A stretch of 23,668 nt of DNA from Methanobacteriota archaeon (GTDB lineage Archaea > Thermoplasmatota > Thermoplasmata > Methanomassiliicoccales > Methanomethylophilaceae). Shown piece after piece: positions 13,350-21,464 of the stretch (position 1 is its first letter; each line of letters begins with the position of its first letter). The notes below the pieces were generated by a model, which saw only the letters and a list, made by a program, of their open reading frames with translations, did no database searches and had not been told where the DNA came from. The position numbers and the translations under genes were made by a program. The stretch is taken from contig JAAYAP010000064.1 of NCBI GenBank assembly GCA_012719315.1, positions 1 through 23,668 of the forward strand, given 5' to 3'.

Positions 13350-14060
13350 TCATGCGGCTAATTCGAAGTCATGTTGGATAATCCCGATTATCGTTTCTAC
13401 GATATAATCGTTTATACTCGCCCCCAGGTCGGCGGTGGCTTCCGATATGCGCCCCTGGTAGCCGTCGGGAAGGCAGGTGCTGCCGTCCCTGAGTATCCTG
13501 TAGGTGTGCTCGAAATGCCCCGCATCCCTGTCGATGCTTCCCACCAGGTCGGGACGGATGGCCAGGATCCGCGAGGTCTCGACGCATCCCGCATGACCGT
13601 CGTCGTCCCCGCAGGCGCCGTAGTCCTCCGAGATGTGCCAGTCCGAAAGGAAGATCACCTGGGTGCCGGTTTCGCGCACCGCCTTCTTGCACCCTTCCAG
13701 GATCGCCGATATATGCCCGCTGCCCGCGTGCCCGGCGAGGATGACGGTGCGGTCCACGCCCTGTCTCCAGAGGGAGATCACGAGGTCGTAGGCGATACTC
13801 CTCACGGTATCGAACGAGATCGTCAGTGTGCCGGGCATATCCCGTGTGCTGGAATGCAGGGCGTAGTTGACCGGGGGAGCCACCAAGGTGTTCTGCAGGC
13901 GCCGGCTGACCTCCGTCGCCACATACACGGGCTGGATGGTGTCCGTGTCCAGAGGCAGGTGCGGTCCGTGCGCTTCGCAGGCGCCCCACGGCACGATCAC
14001 GATCGGATCCCTGTCGGCGGACGCTTTGAAATCGTCGCGGGTCATCTCTCCGATGTACAT
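13350..14060 (-). CDS. Creatininase-family amidohydrolase (possibly ArfB-like)
   Basis: A 236-residue metal hydrolase of the creatininase fold. The metal-binding motif PWGACEAHGPHLPLDTD (about 24-40) provides Glu, His and Asp ligands. AGHAGSGH (about 110-117) corresponds to the family NGHGGN loop, and DGHAGCVETS provides the last ligands. Archaeal members include ArfB, the formamide hydrolase of the riboflavin/F420 pathway (MJ0116 type), as well as creatinine amidohydrolases. The riboflavin role is plausible in an archaeon but not shown. The start at 14060 is fixed by a TATA-like element 29 nt upstream; the longer frame to 14285 runs through the divergent Dph6 gene. The stop overlaps the presumed original rpiA ATG. 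Confidence 0.9.
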   Translation of the reverse strand: MYIGEMTRDDFKASADRDPIVIVPWGACEAHGPHLPLDTDTIQPVYVATEVSRRLQNTLVAPPVNYALHSSTRDMPGTLTISFDTVRSIAYDLVISLWRQGVDRTVILAGHAGSGHISAILEGCKKAVRETGTQVIFLSDWHISEDYGACGDDDGHAGCVETSRILAIRPDLVGSIDRDAGHFEHTYRILRDGSTCLPDGYQGRISEATADLGASINDYIVETIIGIIQHDFELAA

Positions 14061-14083
14061 ATCCCGAACATATCCGTAAAAGG

Positions 14084-14089
14084 TTAAAT
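14084..14089. promoter_or_regulatory. Shared bidirectional TATA element
   Basis: TTAAAT lies 29 nt before the Dph6-like ATG (14113) on the plus strand. Read as ATTTAA, it lies 29 nt before the creatininase-family ATG (14060) on the minus strand. No other TATA-like sequence is available for either gene in this 52-bp gap, so one element appears to serve both leaderless transcripts. Confidence 0.6.
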
Positions 14090-14112
14090 CACTATTGAGC
14101 ATCGGCAGACGC

Positions 14113-14778
14113 ATGCGCTTGGCGGCTCTGTACTCCGGAGGCAAGGACTCCACCCTGGCGATGTACCTGGCGATGCAGATGGGCCACGAGGTCGCCTGTC
14201 TGGTCAGCATACGGCCGACAACGGCAGATTCGATGATGTTCCACACGCCGAACCTCGACGTCGTGCCGTTGATGGCGGAGGCCACGGGCGTCCGCCTCGT
14301 GACCGCGACGGGATCCGATACGGAAGACGGGGACCTGGACGCCCTGAAGGAGGCGTTGCGGGACCTGGATCTGGACGGGGTCGTTACCGGCGCCGCCTGG
14401 TCGGATTACCAATGGAGCCGCATCGACGCGGTCTGCGACGATCTGGGGCTCACGGTCCTCTCCCCGATGTGGAGGAAGGACCAGGACATGATGGCCCGCG
14501 AGCTGCTGGACGCCGGCATCGTGGCGGTCGTCGTCGGATGCTACGCCGAGGGCCTCGACCGATCCTGGCTGGGGCGCACCCTGGATGCCGCGGCGTTCGA
14601 CGACCTGAGGAGGCTCAGGGACCGGTACGGCATCAGCATCATGGGCGAGGGCGGGGAGTACGAGTCGATGACCCTGGATTCCCCCATGCACGCCCGCCCC
14701 TTGGAGATCGTCTCCGCCGAGACCGTCTGGACGCGGAATTCGGGTCTGCTGCAGGTGACCGGCGCCAGACTCGGATGA
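14113..14778 (+). CDS. dph6: Diphthine-ammonia ligase family (Dph6-like) PP-loop protein
   Basis: A 221-residue N-type ATP pyrophosphatase. It opens with ALYSGGKDSTLAMYLA (PP-loop at 8-13). It contains the family blocks VTGAAWSDYQWSRID near 96-110 and PMWRKDQDMM near 121. It ends with GEGGEYESMTLDSP near 180, the hallmark of the Dph6/MJ0570 group. Dph6 amidates diphthine on elongation factor 2 using ammonia and ATP, the last step of diphthamide synthesis. The frame opens at TTG 14095, but the ATG at 14113 lies exactly 29 nt after the start of the shared TATA element and gives the conserved N-terminus. It ends three bases from the convergent helicase-nuclease gene. Confidence 0.88.
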   Translation: MRLAALYSGGKDSTLAMYLAMQMGHEVACLVSIRPTTADSMMFHTPNLDVVPLMAEATGVRLVTATGSDTEDGDLDALKEALRDLDLDGVVTGAAWSDYQWSRIDAVCDDLGLTVLSPMWRKDQDMMARELLDAGIVAVVVGCYAEGLDRSWLGRTLDAAAFDDLRRLRDRYGISIMGEGGEYESMTLDSPMHARPLEIVSAETVWTRNSGLLQVTGARLG

Positions 14779-14781
14779 GGG

Positions 14782-17700
14782 TCAGTCGCTGTGCTCGATG
14801 GCTTTGACGAGCCGGGCGATCTCGTCCTCCGGGTCCTTCCACATCCACGGCGTCCAGACCCTGTGTATGCGCCAACCCCTGGATTCCAGGTACTTCTGCC
14901 GGTGGTAATCCCTCTCCCGCGTGGTCGTCGACATCCCGTAGATGCGGCTGTCGCATTCGATGCCGAGGATGTAGGCATCGTCCTGCTTGACCGCCAGGTC
15001 CATGGTGTAACCGCCGATGCCGACATCCCGTTCGACGGTGTACCCTTTCCTCACGAGGATCCGGTGCACCCGGTCGGCGACGGCGGCATCCCCGATCGGC
15101 GACTGCTCCGGGGGACGCCTGACGCCTCTGAACGAGCCGAGGATGGCGGCCGCATGCTCCCGTTCGCCGTCATTGACGGCCCAGGCGTACTGCAGGTACT
15201 TCTTCAGGATCCGGGGGCCTTCGTTCTTCGCATCCTCGACGTGCAGCTCGTCCGGATCGAATGAGGTGACGATGTGGATCTTACGGCGCGCCCGGCTGAT
15301 CGCCACGTTGAGCCGGTTCTCGCCGCCGCGGTTGTTCAGCCATCCGAAACGCTGCATCAGCTTCCCTTCGGCGTTCTTCGCGTACCCCATGGAGAACATG
15401 ATCACGTCCCGTTCGTCCCCCTGGACGCTCTCGATGTTCTTGATGAACAGGCCGACGTCCTCGCCTTTGTCGAACCGCTGCATCTCCTCGCCGACCGCCC
15501 GGCCGAACAGATGGTCGCGCCCGGCCTCCTCGTCGATGAGGTCGTTGATCAGGTCCCTCTGCGAGACGTTGAACGTGATGATGCCGATGGTCTCCGAGCC
15601 TCTGCGTTCCCTGAAGAAGTCCTTCAGCAGCTCCACGATCCTCGCGGCCTCGGCCCGGTTGGAGCGGTTCTCCCATCTGCCGTCGACCCTGTGCACCTCG
15701 ATCGGCGGCCGGTCCGGCGCCTTCACGTTGGGCGAGACGTAGAGCCTGCCGCCGTAGAAGGCATGGTTCGAGAAGGCGATCAGCTCCTCGTACTGCGAGC
15801 GGTAATGGAAATTGAGCAGGATGTTGTCGTAGCGGGTGCGTGCGAGATCGAGGAGGGACTCCTCCTCCAGCGCGGCCGAGACCTCGTCGTCCTCCCCGTC
15901 CTCCTCCGAGACGTACTCGATGCGGCCGGAGCCGAGGTTGGACGGGCGCAGCTGCTTGTGGTCGCCGGCGACGACGACCTTCTTGGCCCGGTAGATCGAC
16001 GGGATCCCTTTCTCCACGTACATCTGGGAGGCCTCGTCGAAGATCACCAGGTCGAACACGCCCATCTCCAGCGGCAGGATCTCCGACACCGATTCGGGGG
16101 TCATCAGCCAGACCCTGATGCCTTTGAACAATTCGTACCCGTAGCGGTCGATGAACTTCCGTAACGACCACTTGCGCCTGCTCTCGGCGATCCTGAGGAT
16201 GTCCCCGCGTCTCTTGGATCCGGTGATGTGATCCAGGTTCGACCGGAGCGTCTCCTCCACCTTGGCGCGGGAGAGCTCCATCTTCAACCCGATGCTGCGG
16301 TCGATGTCGTCGATGATGCTGTCGAAATCCCGGATCTCCTGCAACACGTCCTTGTTGGCCGCATCGAATTCCTGGAGATGCGTGTTCATGATGAACCGGC
16401 GGATGCGCTCGTTGCCTTCGGCGGCCGTCAGGCCCATGTCCTCGGACAGGGACAGCAGGCCTCTGCCGTAGAGGCGCTCGTCCCGGGCGAGCCGGTTGTA
16501 GACGGTGACCCTGGACGAGTAGAGGTCGTAATCATCCAATCCTTCGAGCATCCCCGACGGATCCTCCATGGCGTATCTGACGACATGCTCGTTGTAGTCC
16601 TCCATGTACCGGCTCAGCAGGGCGGTCGCCTCGCGGTTGACCTTGCCTTTGGAGAACATCCGCGACAGCAGGCTCTTGCGGTTCAGGTCCAGTATCTGCT
16701 CTTCAAGGTCCATGAGACCGGCCCGCATCTCGCCGATGTCGTACTCGGTGAGGTCCGGCCGCATGCGTCCCAGCCAGGGTGTCTTCTGCACGCAATCGCT
16801 GTACTCCTTGAGGTTCCTGGCCAGAGCGGGGTCGTTGTAACGCCGGTGCAGCGCCTCCACCCGGTCGTATCCGAGCGCCATCAGCTCCGAGGGGACGTGG
16901 GCTTTGATCCCCCGGTACTCCTCCAGCTGCCTGCGGTCCGAGAGGTCGAGCCATCTGTCCATGGTGTAGAGCCTGTACGGCTCCACGCCGAACTCCCCCG
17001 GAGCGTACAGCGAATCGGCGATGGCGGTCAGTCTGCGTATGCCGTCGTCGACGGCCTCGGACAATCCCGAGAGGTCGGGACGTGTCAGTGGCTGCTCCGC
17101 ATCCAGCATCTCCCTGAGCTGCAGGTAGAAACCTTCTTTGTCGGCGGCATCGTCGATCATCATGCAGTACCTCGACAGGTTCCCCAGCCTCGAGTAGACG
17201 ACATCCAGCGCCGTCTTCTTCTCGGAGACCATCAGCACCGTCCTGCCCTCGGCCGCCGCCGAGGTGATCAGACCGGTGATCACCTGCGACTTGCCCGTGC
17301 CGGGCGGACCCTGGACCACCAGGCGGTCGCCCCTCCTCATGGAGGTGATGATGTTCTCCTGGGCGCTGTTCAGGGAGTTGATGTAGGTGAGGTCGACCTC
17401 CCGGGCCTCCATCCCCCTGTCCCGGATATCCTCCGCGGACAGCGGATGGGGCAGTTCGGATAGGAAATCGCAGAGGTTGAGGTCGGCGACCAGGTCGGCG
17501 AGGATGCCGTTGATCTCCCCCTTGGCGATCAGCTCGTCGAAATCCCGCTGGATGCCGTTGGAGTACGTGGGGTACTTCCCGACGACGATGTTGTGGACCA
17601 TGTGCATCTCGCCGGGGTTGTAGCGCGGGAACCCGCCGGCCCGGTAATCGACGAACGGCACCGGGTGCCCGACAGACCGGTTGATGCGCAGGCCCTGCTC

Positions 17701-18507
17701 TTCGTAGAAACGCACGAGGTCGGGCAGGAACGATTCGGCACGGGGATCCTCGATCACGTTATGCGGGAGGGACGTGCTCCTGCCGTTGAACTTCATGAAG
17801 GCGGTGATCAGCGAATTGTTGTAGACCGGGTCCCGGGTGTCGTCGCGGGAGAGGGTCACCGAACGCTGGTCCTTCTCGAGGATGACGGGGAAGAGGGCGA
17901 GCGGGCAGCGTATGTCGAAATCCTCCCCCGGCAGCCTCCCTTCGACGAAGGGGTACGCGATGTACAGGTCGTACTGCCCTTTGTCCCTCAGATCGCGGTT
18001 CACCTCCCGGATGACCTCGTTCAGGTCGCGGTACCGCTTCACATCGTCTCCGCCCTTGGAGGTGTCGCAGAGCCTGATGCTGCGGACTCCGCCAAACAGC
18101 AGGCCGAGGCAATCCGTGTCGGGGATGCTCATCAGGTCGAAGGCGGCCTTCTTGAACAGCCTCGGCTGGAAGAGCAGGCGGTTGCCTTTGCTGACGTCGA
18201 CCAGCTTCCGCTGCAGGTCCCGGAGGATGCGGGCGACGTCCTCGTCCAGCGATTCGCCTTTGGCGGCGGTCTTGCAGAACCTCCCCGTGACCTCCAGGAA
18301 GCTGTCCCCGTACACCTCCACGAACCTCGGGCCGACGCCGGTCAACGCCAGGAGGTCCTCCCTCCTGTTGGGCAGACGCACGGCTATCTCCCGGAGGATG
18401 TCGTCGCTGCAGACCGGCGGCTCCTTGCCGTTGGGGGACCGCTGCTCTCTGCGGATCTCGGCCCGTCTGTCGTGAAGCGCACGGAGGATATCGTCGTCCG
18501 GTCCCAT
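14782..18507 (-). CDS. DUF4011 / SF1 helicase / Vsr-like nuclease fusion (defence candidate)
   Basis: A 1241-residue multidomain protein. Residues about 33-78 resemble an HRDC or helix-hairpin-helix module (LLALTGVGPRFVEVYG). A DUF4011-type region follows (about 93-300, LVDVSKGNRLLFQP). The superfamily 1 helicase core has a Q-like motif LNSAQENII, Walker A GPPGTGKS (400-407), Walker B VIFDEASQM near 822, VAGDHKQLRPS, NFHYRSQYEELI, SVQGDERDVIMFSMGY and NVAISRARRKIHIV. The last 100 residues form a Vsr/MTES_1575-type endonuclease (DLAV, GIECDSRIY, RGWRIHRVWTPWMW). Such single-gene proteins have been proposed as phage defence factors; that role is inferred. The ATG at 18507 lies 30 nt from a TATA box; the longer frame to 18921 is antisense to the thioesterase gene. 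No frameshift or missing motif was found. Confidence 0.94.
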   Translation of the reverse strand: MGPDDDILRALHDRRAEIRREQRSPNGKEPPVCSDDILREIAVRLPNRREDLLALTGVGPRFVEVYGDSFLEVTGRFCKTAAKGESLDEDVARILRDLQRKLVDVSKGNRLLFQPRLFKKAAFDLMSIPDTDCLGLLFGGVRSIRLCDTSKGGDDVKRYRDLNEVIREVNRDLRDKGQYDLYIAYPFVEGRLPGEDFDIRCPLALFPVILEKDQRSVTLSRDDTRDPVYNNSLITAFMKFNGRSTSLPHNVIEDPRAESFLPDLVRFYEEQGLRINRSVGHPVPFVDYRAGGFPRYNPGEMHMVHNIVVGKYPTYSNGIQRDFDELIAKGEINGILADLVADLNLCDFLSELPHPLSAEDIRDRGMEAREVDLTYINSLNSAQENIITSMRRGDRLVVQGPPGTGKSQVITGLITSAAAEGRTVLMVSEKKTALDVVYSRLGNLSRYCMMIDDAADKEGFYLQLREMLDAEQPLTRPDLSGLSEAVDDGIRRLTAIADSLYAPGEFGVEPYRLYTMDRWLDLSDRRQLEEYRGIKAHVPSELMALGYDRVEALHRRYNDPALARNLKEYSDCVQKTPWLGRMRPDLTEYDIGEMRAGLMDLEEQILDLNRKSLLSRMFSKGKVNREATALLSRYMEDYNEHVVRYAMEDPSGMLEGLDDYDLYSSRVTVYNRLARDERLYGRGLLSLSEDMGLTAAEGNERIRRFIMNTHLQEFDAANKDVLQEIRDFDSIIDDIDRSIGLKMELSRAKVEETLRSNLDHITGSKRRGDILRIAESRRKWSLRKFIDRYGYELFKGIRVWLMTPESVSEILPLEMGVFDLVIFDEASQMYVEKGIPSIYRAKKVVVAGDHKQLRPSNLGSGRIEYVSEEDGEDDEVSAALEEESLLDLARTRYDNILLNFHYRSQYEELIAFSNHAFYGGRLYVSPNVKAPDRPPIEVHRVDGRWENRSNRAEAARIVELLKDFFRERRGSETIGIITFNVSQRDLINDLIDEEAGRDHLFGRAVGEEMQRFDKGEDVGLFIKNIESVQGDERDVIMFSMGYAKNAEGKLMQRFGWLNNRGGENRLNVAISRARRKIHIVTSFDPDELHVEDAKNEGPRILKKYLQYAWAVNDGEREHAAAILGSFRGVRRPPEQSPIGDAAVADRVHRILVRKGYTVERDVGIGGYTMDLAVKQDDAYILGIECDSRIYGMSTTTRERDYHRQKYLESRGWRIHRVWTPWMWKDPEDEIARLVKAIEHSD

Positions 18508-18529
18508 ATCCCCGATAGTACGGCCCCGG

Positions 18530-18537
18530 GGATTTAA
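18530..18537 (-). promoter_or_regulatory. TATA box deciding the helicase-nuclease start
   Basis: TTAAATCC on the minus strand begins 30 nt before the ATG at 18507. It rules out the 138-codon upstream extension and predicts a leaderless message. Confidence 0.6.
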
Positions 18538-18565
18538 TAATATCCGTCTTGTCTCCGTGGCAGTC

Positions 18566-18573
18566 TTTATCCA
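18566..18573 (+). promoter_or_regulatory. TATA box of the thioesterase gene
   Basis: TTTATCCA begins 29 nt before the ATG at 18595 and 23 nt before the alternative ATG at 18589. The spacing favours the second. Confidence 0.5.
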
Positions 18574-18594
18574 TCCGCACGGAATCATATGCTC

Positions 18595-18984
18595 ATGATC
18601 CCCGCAGGAGTTGTCAGCGAGATCAGGCGCAAGGTGACGGAAGACGATACCGCAAGGGTCTGGGGCAGCGGCACACTGGATGTCTACGCGACCCCGGCCA
18701 TGGCGCTCCTGGTGGAAGAGACGGCCGCCGGCGGCGTCGAACCCTTCATGGCGGACGGCATGACGACGGTGGGAGTCCGCCTCGACATCGCCCATACGGC
18801 ACCGTCCCCGGTGGGGATCGACGTGGTGTGCAGGACCGAGCTGATCGAGGTCGACGGTCCGAAGCTCGTGTTCAAAGCGACGATCCACGATTCCGCGGGG
18901 AAGATCGGCGAAGGCCTGCATGAGCGGTACATCGTCGATCCGGAAGCATTCATGCCGAAGGCGGCATCCCGGCTTCCGGAATGA
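18595..18984 (+). CDS. Hot-dog-fold thioesterase, FlK-like
   Basis: A 129-residue single hot-dog domain resembling fluoroacetyl-CoA thioesterase (FlK) relatives. VYATPAMALLVEETA carries the Thr/Glu helix region, and GVRLDIAHTAPSPVG carries the histidine that completes the proposed Thr-Glu-His catalytic set. The C-terminal strand DSAGKIGEGLHERYIVD is typical. These proteins hydrolyse small acyl-CoA thioesters; the physiological acyl group is unknown, and fluoroacetate need not be relevant. ATG 18595 (MIPAG) is preferred over 18589 (MLMIPAG) by the 29-nt TATA spacing, but the two cannot be separated firmly. It is divergent from the helicase gene and its stop lies six bases from the convergent TctA-family gene. 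Confidence 0.82.
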   Translation: MIPAGVVSEIRRKVTEDDTARVWGSGTLDVYATPAMALLVEETAAGGVEPFMADGMTTVGVRLDIAHTAPSPVGIDVVCRTELIEVDGPKLVFKATIHDSAGKIGEGLHERYIVDPEAFMPKAASRLPE

Positions 18985-18990
18985 TGCCGG

Positions 18991-20283
18991 TCAGAGGATC
19001 GCCGCGAGCAACGTCCCCGTCAGCGACATCTCGGTGAGGAGCACGGGCAGTATGAGGCACCCCGCAAGGGGGATGCGTTCGCACCCCGCGGCCAACGGGA
19101 TGAGTCCGATCAGGGTCGCGACGGAGAGGAACACCAGCCCGAACGGTCCGGTGAGCAGGAGGACCAGTACGGTCACGAGGGCGATCACGGCCTTGTTGAG
19201 CAGGGAGGCGTCCCTGCCGCCGGACATCCTCGAGAGGACCTTGCCGGCATAGATCGTCATCGCATATCCGAGGGCCGCCCCCACGGCGATCCCGATCAGC
19301 ATCAGCAGGAAGGCCTCCGAGCAGAAGCCCTTCGCGCTCTCTCCGATGATATCCCTGATCACCAGCACCGTTCCCGACCGTCCGCTGCCGGTCACGGAGA
19401 GGGTCACGACCGAGAACACGGCCGTGACCGTGCCGATGGAGGCGGTCATGGAGATGAAACGCGTGGGTTCCTCCTCGGGCGAGACGGCGGATGCGAGCGA
19501 GGCGCCCGCCGCCGAGGTGATCCCGGGGTACCAGCCCGCGATGCACCCCATGACCACCCCTTTGATGCCGGGGACCGCGCCCACCGGATCGATGTCGTCA
19601 TCCCGTTGCCGAGGCACCTCGGCGTTGCCGACCGAGGTCAGCAGAGCCGGCATGCCGAACAGGCCGGCGAGGATCGGGAAGAGGAGCGTGCCGTCGCCGA
19701 GCATGCCGGCGCAGGGGATGTTGCCATGCATGCTGATGAACCCCAACGCACCTGAGAGGAGCATCAGGGCGACGGCCAGGAGCCGATGCCCTTGCGCCTG
19801 GATGACCATCACCGCGACCGTGAACGACAGCACGGTGAAGGTGAGCAGGTCCAGTCTCTCCGCCAATCCGGCGAGCATGAGGTACTGCAGGGGTATCGCC
19901 AGGATCAACGCGCTGAAGGCTCCGACGATGCTGCCGACGGCAGCCGACCGCACCGCGGCCATCCCGCGGCCCTCCATGAGCAGCCGGTGGCCGGGGAGCA
20001 CGCTGAGCACCTCGTCGGGGTCGGGCGCGCCCGTGAACACCGACGGCACGAAATCGACGAAGGAATGGACGACCGACGCGGACACGATGAGCACCGCCAC
20101 CAGCATGGGCGTCCATGCGGGATCGACGCGATCCGAGATAGCCGGAACCAAGGCGGGATAAGCCATGAGCATCACCGAGGCCAAGGTGTTCACGTGGATC
20201 CCCGGCACCAATCCGGTGAACATCCCCGCCAGTGACCCGATCACGCTTGCGACGACCGCCAAGAGGATCAATGCCGGATCCAT
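18991..20283 (-). CDS. TctA-family polytopic membrane protein (COG1784 type)
   Basis: A 430-residue very hydrophobic protein with about ten to twelve predicted membrane segments. Two related loops, GMFTGLVPGIHVNT (about 20-33) and GCIAGWYPGITSAAGAS (about 250-266), show the internal inverted duplication of the TctA family, the large permease of tripartite tricarboxylate transporters. Archaeal members occur without the TctB and TctC partners, as seems true here since neither neighbour is a small membrane protein or a binding protein. Substrate and direction of transport are unknown. The start MDPALILL is the first ATG. A weak TATA-like TATTTGAC (20307-20314) is the best promoter candidate. Confidence 0.85.
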   Translation of the reverse strand: MDPALILLAVVASVIGSLAGMFTGLVPGIHVNTLASVMLMAYPALVPAISDRVDPAWTPMLVAVLIVSASVVHSFVDFVPSVFTGAPDPDEVLSVLPGHRLLMEGRGMAAVRSAAVGSIVGAFSALILAIPLQYLMLAGLAERLDLLTFTVLSFTVAVMVIQAQGHRLLAVALMLLSGALGFISMHGNIPCAGMLGDGTLLFPILAGLFGMPALLTSVGNAEVPRQRDDDIDPVGAVPGIKGVVMGCIAGWYPGITSAAGASLASAVSPEEEPTRFISMTASIGTVTAVFSVVTLSVTGSGRSGTVLVIRDIIGESAKGFCSEAFLLMLIGIAVGAALGYAMTIYAGKVLSRMSGGRDASLLNKAVIALVTVLVLLLTGPFGLVFLSVATLIGLIPLAAGCERIPLAGCLILPVLLTEMSLTGTLLAAIL

Positions 20284-20357
20284 GCGCGGACGATCGCCGT
20301 CGGCACGTCAAATACGCTGATGCTTACAGTTAGACTATCCGCTCCATCCTGATATTT

Positions 20358-20365
20358 TTTATAAA
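20358..20365 (+). promoter_or_regulatory. TATA box of tyrS
   Basis: TTTATAAA on the plus strand begins 35 nt before the ATG at 20393. It predicts a leader of only about six bases. Confidence 0.6.
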
Positions 20366-20392
20366 GGCGCACGCATAGCGACAGCGATCGAC

Positions 20393-21460
20393 ATGGATGC
20401 GGATCGAAGGGTAGAGTTGGTGGTCAGGAATTCCGAAGAGCTTGTCAGCGGAGAGGAGTTGAGGGTCCTCCTCGAGGCCAAGGACCGGCCTCTGGCGTAT
20501 ATCGGTTTCGAGCCGTCCGGACTCGTCCACCTGGGCTGGGTGATGGTCACGCAGAAGATCAGGGACCTCTGCGACGCAGGGTTCAGGGTCCTCGTGCTCT
20601 GGGCGGATTGGCATGCCTACATCAACGATAAGCTCGGCGGCAACCTGGAGGATATAAAACAATGCGCCAGGTACATGGAGGACTGCTTCATCGCCCTGGG
20701 CGTGCCCCGGGACAAGGTCGAATTCAAATACGCGAGCGAGATGGTCGGCGATCCGGCGTACTGGGAGTACGTGATCAGGGTCGGCAAGGCGAACTCGATG
20801 GCGCGGATCAAGAGGGCGATGACCATCATGGGGAGGGCGGAGGACGATGCGGAGGTGGATTCCTCGAAGGTGCTGTACCCGCTCATGCAGACCGCGGACA
20901 TCTTCTACCTCGGCGTGGATCTGGCCTACGCAGGCATGGATCAACGCAGGGTGCACATGCTCGCCAGGGATGTCGCCGACAAGACCGGCTGGACGAAACC
21001 GCTGGCCTTGCACACGCCGCTGATCCCCGGATTGGACGGGGGCAACAGGATGGACCCGGCCGCGGCCAAGATGTCGAAGAGCAAGCCCAACGCCAACATA
21101 ACCATCCACGACAGCGACGAGGAGATCCGGTCGAAGATGAAGAAGGCGTTCTGCCCTCCGGAGAAGGAGAAGGAAGAGGAGAACCCCGTCCTGCTGCTCT
21201 GCAAGTACATCATCTTCCCGCGCCTCGGCAAGTTGAGCATATCCCGCCCCGAGAAATACGGAGGCGACATCTCGTTCGGGGATTACGGGGAGGTGTCGGA
21301 GGCCTACCACTCGGGCAAGCTGTTCCCGCTGGACCTCAAGAACGGGGTCGCCGAGAGCCTCACCGAGGTCATGGGGCCGGTGCGCGAGTACTTCGCCGGG
21401 CATCCCGAGAACCTCGAGGCGATGCTGGCGATCTTCGAGAGGCAGAGCAAGCTGCGCTGA
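20393..21460 (+). CDS. tyrS: Tyrosyl-tRNA synthetase (archaeal type)
   Basis: A 355-residue class I synthetase that charges tRNA-Tyr. AYIGFEPSGLVHLGW (35-49) contains the tyrosine-binding Tyr36 and the HIGH-like HLGW. LLYP-like VLYPLMQTADIFYLGVD and AGMDQRRVHMLAR form the amino-acid pocket seen in archaeal TyrRS, and KMSKS lies at 226-230. The C-terminal RPEKYGGD and LDLKNGVAESL are the anticodon-binding part of the short archaeal form, which lacks the bacterial S4 domain. The N-terminus is about 30 residues longer than the minimal archaeal enzyme. TrpRS was considered and rejected from these motifs. Its substrate tRNA-Tyr is encoded at 10261-10372 on the other strand. The stop lies four bases from that of the DHH gene. 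Confidence 0.98.
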   Translation: MDADRRVELVVRNSEELVSGEELRVLLEAKDRPLAYIGFEPSGLVHLGWVMVTQKIRDLCDAGFRVLVLWADWHAYINDKLGGNLEDIKQCARYMEDCFIALGVPRDKVEFKYASEMVGDPAYWEYVIRVGKANSMARIKRAMTIMGRAEDDAEVDSSKVLYPLMQTADIFYLGVDLAYAGMDQRRVHMLARDVADKTGWTKPLALHTPLIPGLDGGNRMDPAAAKMSKSKPNANITIHDSDEEIRSKMKKAFCPPEKEKEEENPVLLLCKYIIFPRLGKLSISRPEKYGGDISFGDYGEVSEAYHSGKLFPLDLKNGVAESLTEVMGPVREYFAGHPENLEAMLAIFERQSKLR

Positions 21461-21464
21461 CGCT

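Noticed and set aside
16228..17463. 411-codon plus-strand frame within the helicase gene
   Set aside because: It mirrors the helicase codons, has no ribosome binding site or TATA box at the start, and lacks recognisable domains.
18508..18921. 138-codon N-terminal extension of the helicase-nuclease
   Set aside because: It runs antisense through the thioesterase gene and over the helicase TATA box; the leaderless ATG at 18507 explains the start.
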